Source: JAFLBI01 sp964616465 (lineage in GTDB: Bacteria; Bacteroidota; Bacteroidia; Chitinophagales; Chitinophagaceae). Taken from it: a DNA stretch of 64,000 nucleotides. This document shows positions 43,754 to 53,900 of this stretch, piece after piece; position 1 is the first letter of the stretch; each line of letters begins with the position of its first letter. Where the stretch lies: the NCBI GenBank assembly GCA_964616465.1, contig CAZTTO010000001.1, positions 62,001-126,000 of the forward strand. The letters run 5' to 3'. The position numbers and the translations under genes are program-made. The notes under the pieces are model-generated. The model worked only from the letters and a program-made list of their open reading frames with translations, searched no databases and was not told where the DNA came from.

Positions 43754-46304
43754 ATTCAACAGATGATTTTTCTTCAGCTTGATTGGGCTTGAGCTCAAAC
43801 TTGATTTTATTGGTTTCTTTATCAAAGTCGGCTACTAATGTATCGCCCTGCTTTACATTCATTTGAAGTATCTCTTCAGCCAATGGATCTTCTAGATATT
43901 TCTGAATAGCTCTATGTAGTGGACGGGCCCCGAACTGGACATCGTATCCTTTTTCAGCTATGAAGTCTTTCGCTTCTGAAGTGATTTCTAGTTTGAACCC
44001 TAATCCCTCCAAACGCTTGAAAACTTGAGCCATTAGAATATCAATAATAGAGAAAATATTTTCTTTGGTAAGTGAGTTGAAAATAATCACATCATCAATC
44101 CTGTTCAGGAATTCTGGAGAGAAGGTACGCTTCAGTGCTTTTTCAATAACAGCCTTATTGTTTTCTTCTGATTGTTGCACCCTTGTAGCAGTTGTAAACC
44201 CTACCCCATCGCCAAACTCTTTAAGCTGACGAACACCGATATTAGAAGTCATAATGATGAGGGAGTTTTTAAAATCAACCTTTCTGCCCAAACCATCTGT
44301 GAGCTGTCCATCATCCAGCACCTGTAATAGGATATTGTAAATATCTGGGTGAGCTTTTTCAATTTCATCCAGCAAAATAACACTGTAAGGCTTTCTACGA
44401 ACTTTTTCAGTTAGCTGTCCACCTTCTTCATATCCTACATATCCTGGAGGTGCGCCAATGAGCCTACTAACAGTAAACTTCTCCATATACTCACTCATAT
44501 CAATGCGTATTAACGCATCTTCTGAGTCAAACATATATCTGGCTAAAGATCGAGCAAGTTCTGTTTTACCAACACCAGTTGGACCTAAGAAAATAAATGT
44601 GCCAATTGGCTTCTTTGGATCTTTTAATCCAACTCGGTTTCTTTGAATAGCTTTCACCACTTTGGTAATTGCATCATCTTGTCCAATCACCATACCCTTC
44701 ATATCCTCATGCATGCGACGAAGCTTCTCAGTTTCTGCCTGCACCATTCTCTTCACTGGAATGCCAGTCATCATGCTCACAACTTCTGCAATATGCTCTT
44801 CAGTAATAGGGTATCTTTTGGTTTTACTTTCTTCTTCCCATATTGCCTTCGCACTTTCTAACTCTTCACCCAATCTCTTCTCTTTATCTCTCAGAGCAGC
44901 GGCCTCTTCAAAACGCTGGCTTTTAACAACTTTATTTTTCTCTAGCTTAACCTCTTCAATTTGTTTCTCTAATTCAACGATTTCGTCGGGTACATTGATG
45001 TTTTTCAGGTGTACCCTAGCTCCTACTTCGTCTAATACATCTATAGCCTTATCTGGCAATAATCTATCCGTCATATAGCGATCGCTCAATTTCACGCAAG
45101 CTTCAATAGCTTCTTGATCGTATACTACGCTGTGATAGTCTTCGTATTTAGACTTGATATTATTGAGAATCTGAACAGTTTCTTCTACACTTGGTGGATC
45201 AATAATTACTTTTTGGAAACGTCTGTCTAAAGCGCCATCCTTTTCAATGTACATTCTGTATTCATCCAAAGTAGACGCACCAATGCACTGCAGTTCACCT
45301 CTTGCCAAGGCTGGCTTAAAGATATTCGATGCATCTAAGCTTCCGCTAGCACCCCCCGCACCAACAATAGTGTGGATTTCATCGATGAACAAGATAACAT
45401 CACGGTTTTTCTCCAATTCATTCATAATTGCCTTCATGCGCTCTTCAAACTGACCGCGATATTTTGTACCCGCAACCAACGCAGCAAGATCTAGGCTAAT
45501 TACTCGCTTATCAAATAAAACTCTACTTACTTTTCTTTGAACTATTCGAAGTGCAAGTCCTTCCACAATAGCCGTTTTACCAACACCTGGCTCTCCAATT
45601 AGTATAGGATTATTCTTTTTCCTCCTACTCAAAATTTGGCTTACACGCTCAATTTCTGCTTCTCTTCCTACAATTGGATCTAAATTTCCGTTTTCAGCCA
45701 ATTTGGTGATATCACGACCGAAATTATCTAAAACAGGTGTTTTACTCTTGCCAGCTGCAGGTTTAGAGCCACTACCCTGACGAGCAGCACCATATCCCCC
45801 TTTCTTTTCTTCATCAAACTCATCATCGTTGTCCTCGGTGTATTCGCTCTTAGGAGCTGTACCAGATGTTCCAACCATGCCTAACTCATTCCTAAAAGCA
45901 TCATAATCAATGTTAAACTGGTTAAGGATTTGCGTGGCTATATTCTCTTTATTACGAAGAATACTCAGCATTAAATGCTCTGTTTCTACCAAAGGACTTT
46001 TTAATTGCTTGGCTTCTAATACAGTTACACGAATTACTTTCTCGGCTTGCTTAGTAAGCGGAAGACTATTGATATTAGCAATGCTCTTACCTGTTTTGTC
46101 CTTTACAGCAAGTTCAATTTCTTTTCGCAATTCATATAGGTCAACATCTAGCTGACGCAATACTTTTATAGCATTATTATCGGCATCTCGAATTAAACCA
46201 AGAAGCAGATGTTCGGTTCCTATAAAGTCGTTTCCCAAACGAAGAGCTTCCTCTCTCGAATAAGAAATGATCTCTTTTACTTGGGCTGAAAAATTATTAT
46301 CCAT
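43752..46304 (-). CDS. clpC: ATP-dependent Clp protease ATP-binding subunit ClpC
   Basis: The 850-residue protein has two Clp_N repeats (EALRLGNDFIGTEHLLLGLIR; KSPLVETEHLMLSILR), a Gly/Ser/Lys-rich linker (about 155-190), AAA module one with GEPGVGKTA and a UVR-like middle domain (KSQRFEEAAALRDKEKRL). AAA module two has GPTGVGKTE, LLDEIEKAHPDIYN and MTSNIGVRQL, followed by a D2-small domain. It unfolds proteins for ClpP. The UVR-like middle domain separates it from ClpB. It is transcribed alone and ends at the shared terminator. Confidence 0.96.
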   Translation of the reverse strand: MDNNFSAQVKEIISYSREEALRLGNDFIGTEHLLLGLIRDADNNAIKVLRQLDVDLYELRKEIELAVKDKTGKSIANINSLPLTKQAEKVIRVTVLEAKQLKSPLVETEHLMLSILRNKENIATQILNQFNIDYDAFRNELGMVGTSGTAPKSEYTEDNDDEFDEEKKGGYGAARQGSGSKPAAGKSKTPVLDNFGRDITKLAENGNLDPIVGREAEIERVSQILSRRKKNNPILIGEPGVGKTAIVEGLALRIVQRKVSRVLFDKRVISLDLAALVAGTKYRGQFEERMKAIMNELEKNRDVILFIDEIHTIVGAGGASGSLDASNIFKPALARGELQCIGASTLDEYRMYIEKDGALDRRFQKVIIDPPSVEETVQILNNIKSKYEDYHSVVYDQEAIEACVKLSDRYMTDRLLPDKAIDVLDEVGARVHLKNINVPDEIVELEKQIEEVKLEKNKVVKSQRFEEAAALRDKEKRLGEELESAKAIWEEESKTKRYPITEEHIAEVVSMMTGIPVKRMVQAETEKLRRMHEDMKGMVIGQDDAITKVVKAIQRNRVGLKDPKKPIGTFIFLGPTGVGKTELARSLARYMFDSEDALIRIDMSEYMEKFTVSRLIGAPPGYVGYEEGGQLTEKVRRKPYSVILLDEIEKAHPDIYNILLQVLDDGQLTDGLGRKVDFKNSLIIMTSNIGVRQLKEFGDGVGFTTATRVQQSEENNKAVIEKALKRTFSPEFLNRIDDVIIFNSLTKENIFSIIDILMAQVFKRLEGLGFKLEITSEAKDFIAEKGYDVQFGARPLHRAIQKYLEDPLAEEILQMNVKQGDTLVADFDKETNKIKFELKPNQAEEKSSVE

Positions 46305-46401
46305 AATTCAAGTTGGATTTATACAATTATAACGAATATTTTTGACGAAAGTTAAGATTCGGGGGCGATAGAATTTATACACAATTGTTAATGTATTTAA
46401 T

Positions 46402-46800
46402 ATGTCAGTCAAAATTAATACCAAAGAAAAATTCAGTGTTGTTCAACCAGATATGGCAGTTTTGTCTGACAATCTTACGGACGATTTAATCAACACCTGC
46501 TTATCGTGCTTAAATAAAGCTCCAAAAAATGTGGTACTTAATCTTGAGAATATTGCCTCAATATCTGATGAAGCGGCCTCAAAAATTGTTGAGTTACAGC
46601 AACAGTTTTACGACAATAATGCATCTTTCGTTATTTGTTGCGTTCAGGAAGCAGTTGAAGAACAATTAGATAAAATGGAACTTCTAGAATTAATGAATAC
46701 CACACCAACCGAATCGGAAGCCTGGGATATTGTACAGATGGAAGAAATAGAAAGAGAATTACTAGATTCAGACGATGTAGAATTTGAACAAAATAACTAA
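46402..46800 (+). CDS. STAS domain protein
   Basis: The 132-residue protein has a STAS fold: FSVVQPDMAVLSDNLTDDLINTC, then PKNVVLNLENIASISDEAASKIVELQQQF, then ASFVICCVQEAVEEQLDKMELLELM. The usual phospho-acceptor DSSG is replaced by SDEA, so regulation by anti-sigma kinase phosphorylation is unlikely. The acidic tail (RELLDSDDVEFEQ) is extra. It lies 12 bp before rnz in the same direction, so the two are probably co-transcribed; it may be an interaction or scaffolding module. Confidence 0.75.
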   Translation: MSVKINTKEKFSVVQPDMAVLSDNLTDDLINTCLSCLNKAPKNVVLNLENIASISDEAASKIVELQQQFYDNNASFVICCVQEAVEEQLDKMELLELMNTTPTESEAWDIVQMEEIERELLDSDDVEFEQNN

Positions 46801-46812
46801 TACATCAACTGT

Positions 46813-47715
46813 ATGTTTGGGGTAACCATTTTAGGTAATAATTCTGCACTGCCTGCGTATGATCGCCACCCTACATCGCAGGTCGTTACTATTCACGATC
46901 AATTAATTTTAATTGATTGTGGAGAAGGAACGCAAATGCAAATGGCTCGCTATAAAATCAGAAGAAGCAAAATCAACCATATTCTTATTTCTCATTTGCA
47001 CGGCGATCATTACTTTGGTTTAATGGGTTTAATCACAAGCATGGGCCTACTTGGAAGAGAACATGATTTGCATATCTATGGACCAGAGTATTTGCAAGAA
47101 ATTATTGCACTTCAATTAAAAGTGGCCGATACACAACTTCCATTCCCATTGCACATTCATGCTATTAGAGAACCAGGACAATTAGTAGATTATCCGCGTT
47201 TTACCATTGAATGTTTTCCTACTTATCATCGAATTCCTTGTTGGGGATTTATTATTCGTGAAAAAAAGAAGCCTAGGAAAATTAATCGCGAGCAAGTGCT
47301 ACATTATAAAATTCCGGCTGTCTTCTACGAGAAACTAAAATTAGGTGAAGACTATACTACCAAAACAGGAGAAGTCATCAAAAATGAATGGCTTACGCTG
47401 CCTAACTCTGAGGGAAAAAGTTATGCGTATTGTGCTGATACAATAAAGGATAATCGCATTGCATCGGCTGCAAAAGGTGTAACATTAATGTACCATGAAA
47501 CTACTTACCTAAAAGATCTTTCAGAACGCGCTGCAAATAGATACCACAGCACAACCGTGCAGGCTGCAGAAATTGCAATTGAAGCAAATGTTAAACGTTT
47601 AGCAATTGGACATTTTAGCAGTAAATATGAAAAGCTGGATGGTTTTTTACAAGAAGCAAAAGCTGTTTTCCCTTCCACGGAACTAGCTGTTGAAGGCGTT
47701 ACTTTTGTACTTTGA
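46813..47715 (+). CDS. rnz: Ribonuclease Z
   Basis: The 300-residue metallo-beta-lactamase-fold protein has SHLHGDHYFGLMGL (HxHxDH, about 61-74), a typical flexible exosite arm, the later ligands in YCADTIKD and YHETTYL, and GHFSSKY near the end. RNase Z cuts the 3' trailer of tRNA precursors. Length and motif order are those of the short bacterial form. Its last 17 bp overlap the convergent methyltransferase gene. Confidence 0.95.
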   Translation: MFGVTILGNNSALPAYDRHPTSQVVTIHDQLILIDCGEGTQMQMARYKIRRSKINHILISHLHGDHYFGLMGLITSMGLLGREHDLHIYGPEYLQEIIALQLKVADTQLPFPLHIHAIREPGQLVDYPRFTIECFPTYHRIPCWGFIIREKKKPRKINREQVLHYKIPAVFYEKLKLGEDYTTKTGEVIKNEWLTLPNSEGKSYAYCADTIKDNRIASAAKGVTLMYHETTYLKDLSERAANRYHSTTVQAAEIAIEANVKRLAIGHFSSKYEKLDGFLQEAKAVFPSTELAVEGVTFVL

Positions 47716-48610
47716 TGTAGGGCTTTTTCAATACATAAATGAGTGAACTACATTGAGTATTATTTCGCCATGCTTTCCAGTTAGAAATACAGCCAACCAA
47801 AAAAGCTTTTATCAAACCGAAACTTTGCTTTTTATATTGTTCACTTAACATTGCTACGTACCAAGCATCAAACCACATGGGTTTTTGCTGTACAAGTTGA
47901 AGTTGATACTTATTTGCAAGAAAGGCAATGGTATGGGGAGCGAAATGATATAAATGCCTTGGCACATCGTATGCAGCCCAAAATTCACCATAATGCGTTG
48001 CGTCATGACTTGTATAATTGGGCACTGCAATTACAATATGTCCACCTAACTGTACCTTATCTATTAATTGCTCAAGCGTCGCATGTAATTCATGTACATG
48101 TTCCAATACATGCCAAAGAGTTACAACATCAAGACTATTGCTTTCTATCTGTTGGAGATAATTGGGTTCTTGCAATTGTATACCAAAATCACGTGCTGCA
48201 ACCGACCTCGCTAAATCATCTGGTTCTAACCCAACCGAATCCCATCCTTTACTTCTCATCATCTGAACAAATGCACCAGTACCGGCCCCGTAGTCAAGAT
48301 GGAATCCAGTTGAGCCTTGCAATAAACTCTTCAGCAATGAATACTTTCCTCTAAGCGAAAAATGTCTTGCAAAGTGATAAAGTTTATTTACTAAACCTCG
48401 TTTTGTATTATTGTGCGACACATAATTTTCAAAGCGATAATATGGACCAATGGTTGCTTGATCAGGCACATCTTGTGTAAATCTAAGATTACAGTCACTG
48501 CATTGAAACAAAGGGAACTGCCGTCCACTAACAGCGTGGTCCTTTACAAACAAAAAGTGACGAATATTTTTTCCTGAACAAACAGGGCATTCATTATAAG
48601 AAATGTTCAT
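47699..48610 (-). CDS. Class I SAM methyltransferase with N-terminal zinc ribbon
   Basis: The 303-residue protein starts with a zinc-ribbon-like pair CPVC (8-11) and CSDC (about 36-39). A methyltransferase_23 domain follows with HLDYGAGTGAFVQMM (motif I, about 107), GLEPDDLAR, VVTLWHVLEHVHEL and GGHIVIAVPNYTSHDA. The family acts on many acceptors, often in surface polysaccharide or lipid modification; the target is unknown. The ATG at 48610 is chosen because the zinc ribbon begins just after it. It is the last gene of a four-gene run and 5 bp after the HU-fold gene. Confidence 0.85.
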   Translation of the reverse strand: MNISYNECPVCSGKNIRHFLFVKDHAVSGRQFPLFQCSDCNLRFTQDVPDQATIGPYYRFENYVSHNNTKRGLVNKLYHFARHFSLRGKYSLLKSLLQGSTGFHLDYGAGTGAFVQMMRSKGWDSVGLEPDDLARSVAARDFGIQLQEPNYLQQIESNSLDVVTLWHVLEHVHELHATLEQLIDKVQLGGHIVIAVPNYTSHDATHYGEFWAAYDVPRHLYHFAPHTIAFLANKYQLQLVQQKPMWFDAWYVAMLSEQYKKQSFGLIKAFLVGCISNWKAWRNNTQCSSLIYVLKKPYIKVQK

Positions 48611-48615
48611 GACAC

Positions 48616-49194
48616 TTACACGTAGTAGTACAACAATGCTCCAACACCTAGCAACAATAAAATAATAGCATAAATCCACCAATAATCTTCTTCGTCCTTT
48701 TCTAACTCCTTCTGAACCATAGTCTCCACTTCTTTATCAAGTTTATCTGGATTGTCATCTTCTTTTTTTGCAAGTGTTTCCATGTGCTTCGGCCTTGCAA
48801 ACAATCCTTCTAAACTAACTTGAGGAAGTAGATCATGTGATTGACGTTCAGCTAAAAAAATGGTTTTACCATGATGATCTTTCTTAATAGAACCTAATCC
48901 CTTTATTACGAAGCCATGTTCCCCACTCATACCTTGTTTTGCTTTTAACATGAAATCATGAAAAGCTTGAATTGCTTCGGTTTCATCAATTGTTAGCTCT
49001 TTAGCAATAAAATTAAAAAAATGCTTATCTGCCTTTGCTAAACCCGGTTTATAGCGAACCATTGAGCTAGGAGCATGAATCAAGTTATTGGGTATATCCA
49101 ATTGAGCAGGAATCTCATCTAAAAAGAAAGTACCTACCTCAGGAAGGCTCAATTGTTTATTAAGAATCAAGTATTTGTATAAAATTTGATGCAT
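48616..49194 (-). CDS. HU-CCDC81-like domain protein with C-terminal membrane anchor
   Basis: The 192-residue protein starts with an HU-like fold of the bacterial CCDC81 type (ILYKYLILNKQLSLPEVGTFFLDEIPA; about 4-60). A second related segment follows (AIQAFHDFMLKAKQG; GFVIKGLGSIKKDHHGKTIFL; to about 120). An acidic helical linker leads to one C-terminal membrane helix (about 171-190). Relatives in Bacteroidota usually link this HU-like module to a membrane helix and a SPOR domain; no SPOR domain is present here. It probably faces the cytoplasm with the anchor in the inner membrane. It lies 11 bp after the barrel gene. Confidence 0.72.
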   Translation of the reverse strand: MHQILYKYLILNKQLSLPEVGTFFLDEIPAQLDIPNNLIHAPSSMVRYKPGLAKADKHFFNFIAKELTIDETEAIQAFHDFMLKAKQGMSGEHGFVIKGLGSIKKDHHGKTIFLAERQSHDLLPQVSLEGLFARPKHMETLAKKEDDNPDKLDKEVETMVQKELEKDEEDYWWIYAIILLLLGVGALLYYYV

Positions 49195-49205
49195 TTTTCA
49201 GCTCA

Positions 49206-50942
49206 TTAACGGAACGAATATACAACACCTCCCAACACATTGAAGCCTAAGACCTCATATTGGTGCCAGCGTTGGTAGCGATTATTTAAAATATTGTTCA
49301 TTTTCATCCAAACATTCAGTTTTGGCATCACCGCAAATTCCACCCCAATACTTGCATCTAATGCAGGCTTCAACTTAAACGCATCATTGTTTACATTTCT
49401 GTAAAAAGAGCCATCCCAAAAGAACATGTCTGCATTTAGATGTAAATCTTTAAAAAGTTTCCATTTCAATCCACTGGTTAATTCAAAAGGTAGAATTCCG
49501 AATGCTTCCCTACTATTGCTCAAATTGATAAAGTTCAAATAGGTGGCGGCTGCATGAACGGCTAATTTTTCGTGAAGCGTATATCCAACTTCTGCATGTA
49601 AACGAATGGCATCTGCAGAGCTCTCAAATGGTGTTGCAAAAAAGCGATTCCCGATGCCAGTATTTATAAAAACTGGCATATTTCGCATTCGCTGGTGAGA
49701 TAATCTGGCATTATATGTTAAATATTGACCAGCAGCTCCTTTAATACCAATATACTGCTCAACAATTCTAGTATTCAATAAAGCTTGTGGTACTTGTATG
49801 AATGGGTTCATTTGTGCTAAACTTTGAAAGCTATTTTTTTGGAATGAACCAGCTATTCCTGCTTGAAGTACAAGTCGCTCACCCTTTAACTTAGCTTGTC
49901 CTTTAATGTTTGGCAGCATCGTAAAATTGGCGTTATCCCAACTTGGCATCATACCCACTTCCAACATGAGATTGGGTGTTTTGAAGTGTACAGATGGACT
50001 TACATAAAACAATGTGTTCTCCACCCTACTTCTGGCCTGACCAGGATTTAAATAGGTAAGATCAGCAGTGAAACCCAAATTCAAGTCAAAAAATCTACCT
50101 AATCTCTTTTGAAAGGGTGCATCAACTTTTAAATTAGATTCACCAATGCCCGCATCTAAGCCAAAATAACTATACTTGATTTTTGGATGATAGGTAAATC
50201 CGAAGCTATTGGGAGTTTTTCTGCGCATATCTACTTCTGCTCCAATAGTCTGAAAGTTTTGTCGCAAAGAATCTTTTGTAAAATTTAAGCTGGACGGTTG
50301 AAAGCCATATAGGAATTGCCCATTATGTTGGTATCTTAAAACTGTTGTCCATTCATGATTTAACCGGTCATTAAAAACCCCTTTTAATGTTGCACTAGTT
50401 CTACTAAATTCCTGAAATGGTTGTGTGCCCTTAGAGGAGGTATGTAAAGCATGCAAGTAAATCAAAGACTTTTTACCATCTCCAATCGACATAGCACCTT
50501 CTAGATAAGGAGTCTGAAAATTACCATAACCTACTTTTACGAATGCATTATTGTCAAAAGCAAGTGTACTATCTATATCTAATGCAAGAGGTTTAACTGG
50601 TACTGGATTGTATGAAAAAAATAATTGTTGAGATGGAACTGTATACTGCAATGGCATACGCACTGTATCCATATTCGGAGAGGCTGCATTAAAATTAATT
50701 TTAGCAGCATTTCTTAAAGATGGTTTGAAAGCAGATGTAATTACCACAGTTTTATCTGGAATGGTATCATTTAAAGAAACAGTTTTTGAAGACCGATTAG
50801 TAGGTTTTGATACAGGCTTTTTAACTGTACTTGCAGCCTTAGATTTTTTAGCGGGCTTCTTTTTTTGTGCATAAGAACTTACACCTGTTAATAGAGCACA
50901 CACTAAAAATAATATGTTTATATTCATTTTCATTATTCGCAT
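49206..50942 (-). CDS. Outer-membrane beta-barrel protein (TonB-receptor-like, no plug)
   Basis: The 578-residue precursor has a signal peptide (ending GVSSYA before Gln), a Lys-rich segment, then a roughly 480-residue run of amphipathic strands ending in an aromatic/basic end (VLGGVVYSFR). The last strands, such as LNVWMKMNNILNNRYQRWHQYEVLG, resemble TonB-dependent receptor ends. The plug and carboxypeptidase-like domains are missing. It follows the TPR protein gene by 8 bp. The pair looks like an outer-membrane barrel with a periplasmic TPR partner, but substrate and role are unknown. Confidence 0.75.
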   Translation of the reverse strand: MRIMKMNINILFLVCALLTGVSSYAQKKKPAKKSKAASTVKKPVSKPTNRSSKTVSLNDTIPDKTVVITSAFKPSLRNAAKINFNAASPNMDTVRMPLQYTVPSQQLFFSYNPVPVKPLALDIDSTLAFDNNAFVKVGYGNFQTPYLEGAMSIGDGKKSLIYLHALHTSSKGTQPFQEFSRTSATLKGVFNDRLNHEWTTVLRYQHNGQFLYGFQPSSLNFTKDSLRQNFQTIGAEVDMRRKTPNSFGFTYHPKIKYSYFGLDAGIGESNLKVDAPFQKRLGRFFDLNLGFTADLTYLNPGQARSRVENTLFYVSPSVHFKTPNLMLEVGMMPSWDNANFTMLPNIKGQAKLKGERLVLQAGIAGSFQKNSFQSLAQMNPFIQVPQALLNTRIVEQYIGIKGAAGQYLTYNARLSHQRMRNMPVFINTGIGNRFFATPFESSADAIRLHAEVGYTLHEKLAVHAAATYLNFINLSNSREAFGILPFELTSGLKWKLFKDLHLNADMFFWDGSFYRNVNNDAFKLKPALDASIGVEFAVMPKLNVWMKMNNILNNRYQRWHQYEVLGFNVLGGVVYSFR

Positions 50943-50950
50943 GTTTATTC

Positions 50951-53900
50951 TTATTTATTGTTGGATTGAAGCTGACGTAATCTTTGTGCAGCTTCTAGCT
51001 TGATTTCTTCAATCTCAGCATTTTCTACAATACTCTTATAAGTTGCTTCTGCATTGAAGTAATCTTTTTGAGCATAATAAATATCACCCAACAACAGGTA
51101 GCTCTTTGTAACCCAATAAATGTATGAGCCCATTTTTCGAATTACTATAAAAGCGTTCTTTTCAGCTTCTGCTAGTTTGTTTTGCGTGAAAAGAATTTCA
51201 GCAATCCTAAACTGAGCTTCTGCAGCAAACTCAGAATTTCCAATTGTTACTACATTTCTATAAGCTATTAATGCTTGTTCGTTTTGCTGCTGTAACTGAT
51301 AGTTTCTAGCAACAATCATGTTTGCCATCATTCTATCATCGCTTGCAATACCTTTCAACTGAAGTAACTCTTCTGCATTAACAAGCGCTTCCTTCCATTG
51401 CTGTAATCTGTATTCACAACGCAACAATCCACGCATAGCTTCTAATTTATTTTCTTGCTGAAGTGTTACTTGCTTTAACTGACGATAATATTTAGCAGCT
51501 TCTGAATAATCTTTTTTCTGAAAGAAAAGAATCCTTGCAGTTTGCAATAAACTTCTTTCAGCATACTTATTAGGCGCTTTAATTGCAACTTGTTGATAGT
51601 ATGGCAATGCTCCTAACTGATCTTTTTCGCTTACAAATATTTCAGCAAGAAAATAATTTGCTTCTAAAACATATTTGCCATTATCAAACTCTTCTAAATA
51701 TTGTTGAAATCCTTTTTTTGCAGTAGCAAAATCACGCAAATCATACCTATTTGCAGCTACTCGATATGTAAGTGAATCTGCTTCAGAGAAAGATACATTC
51801 TTACCGTTTTCTCTCAAAAACTTAACATACTCGCCTGGCTGTTGTCGATCTACAAATAAACTACGCAAATATTCAACAGCATCATCACTCTCAGAAGTTC
51901 TGCCATAACGAACAATTAGCGATTTAAAATACTGCAATGATTCGTCATTTTTATTCAAATTAAAATGAGCAATACCCAGCTTCAATAAAACTTGTGGATG
52001 CAAATTTTCGGCTCTTTGATCATTTAAAATCTTTCTTAGAGGAATAATTGCATCATTAAATGACTCATTAGATAAGTATGCGTTGGCTAACTCTAATTGT
52101 GCATCTGGCAACAAATTACTTTTGGGATAAAGTTGCTCCATTTGTTGAAGTAACCGCATCTTTTCATTGGTAGCATTTCTAGCACCAGCCAAAACAGCTT
52201 TTTGAAAATAAGCATAATCAGAACTAGGCAATCCCCATTCTATAACCTGATCATATATTTGTCCAGAACGATTGTAATCTCGGTTCATGTAATAACAGTC
52301 TGCAATTCTTAACCAAACATCTTGTTCAATAGGTGTTTTAGGTGTAGTTCCTGGAATGATGATTTGATCAAAAAAGTTCAAAGCCTCTCTATACTTTTCT
52401 AGTTTCAAATAAGCATATCCCAAACTGTACTTTGCATTGGTGCTGTTAGCCTCGCCATTCGACTGAGGCATTTTCAAATAGTTAAGAAAATACTGAGTAG
52501 CTTGTTCCGAATTACCCATTCTATATGCCAACTCACCTTTCCAAAAATAAGTAAGTTGAAGCTGCTGATTGTTGTAAGGCAAAGTCATTACTTCAGATAA
52601 CAATGCATCGGCAGCGTCTAATTGTTGTTCATTAATTAATTCAGTTGCTCTTCCAAAAATTATTTTCGGGTAAACTTGTCGCAAGTTATCAGTCATAGGC
52701 GACAAAGCTTTTACCTCTTCAAGCGCCTCTTTATAATTACTTGTGTTGGCTAACACATTTACATAAATTTCTTTCGATTCAGTAAAAAATCGGCTTTTGG
52801 GATATTGCTGACGAAATTGACGGAGCGACTGTAAAGCCTCTTGTAGATAATTCAATTCATAAGAGAGCTTTGCATAAGAAAATAAGGATACTTCTTGTTG
52901 GCTTGGATTAGAGTTATTGGTTGCACAAAATAAAAATGCATTTCTTGCATTGGGTTTATCATTTAGTTTCAGATAGGCATCGGCTAGTAAATACATGCTA
53001 TTCTGAGCAAGCGAATCTTCTCTTCCACTTAATTGCTTAAATCCTTTTGCTGCCTTTTCCCATTGTTTAGTTTGGTAATAACAGTACGAAAGCTCATAAA
53101 TATCTTCTTTTCGAGTCAATTTTGATTTCTCAACATATTCCTCCAAATAAGGTAAAGCTGCTTCATACTTTTGCTGATCAAACAACATGTGACCAAGCAG
53201 TTGTCGCATTTCTAAATCGTAATATTGCCATCCTGTTTTGATGGCTTTCTCGCCATACGCAATTGCTTCTTGTTTTTTCCCTTGGAAATAAAGAATCTCA
53301 GTGATATAAAAAGCTGTAACATTTCTATAATCAATACCTGCTTCTGCAATTCTAAAAGCAGGCAATGCTAAGTCATACCTCTTTTCTGAGAATTGAAGGA
53401 AACCATAATAATAATTTGCATCAATGTAATTTGGATCGTCTTTTAATTGGCGAACAACATCGAAAAGAGGAAGTGCTTTTCCAAAATCTTTTAAATAAAA
53501 ATGACCATACCCTTGTTTAAATTTCATATCAGCTATTTGCGCATTGGTCAAATGTGCAATTCCAGCTTTTTCAAAATACTTTAAACTATTATTGTACTGA
53601 CGCATTCTAAAATAATAGTCACCTAAATGATAGGCCAGCATTTCTACACGAGGACGGTGATGCTCTAAGTGAATATAATCAATAGCTTGCTGTAAAACTG
53701 TTGAGTCATTCAATCTTAAGCCACACAATAAATAATAGTAATTTACTTCAGTTTGAACAGTTACTGGAATTTGGCTCTCCCCTATACCGTGAGCATACAT
53801 TGCTTTAAAGAGCGGATAAGCCAAACTATATTGCTCTTTTTGAATGTACTCTTTTCCCTGTTTGAAGGTTTGATCGGGATCTAGAACAGACATAGTTGCC

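Noticed and set aside
47851..48354. 167-codon plus-strand frame opposite the methyltransferase
   Set aside because: The methyltransferase motifs are unambiguous; the plus frame is His/Gln-rich antisense with no signature.
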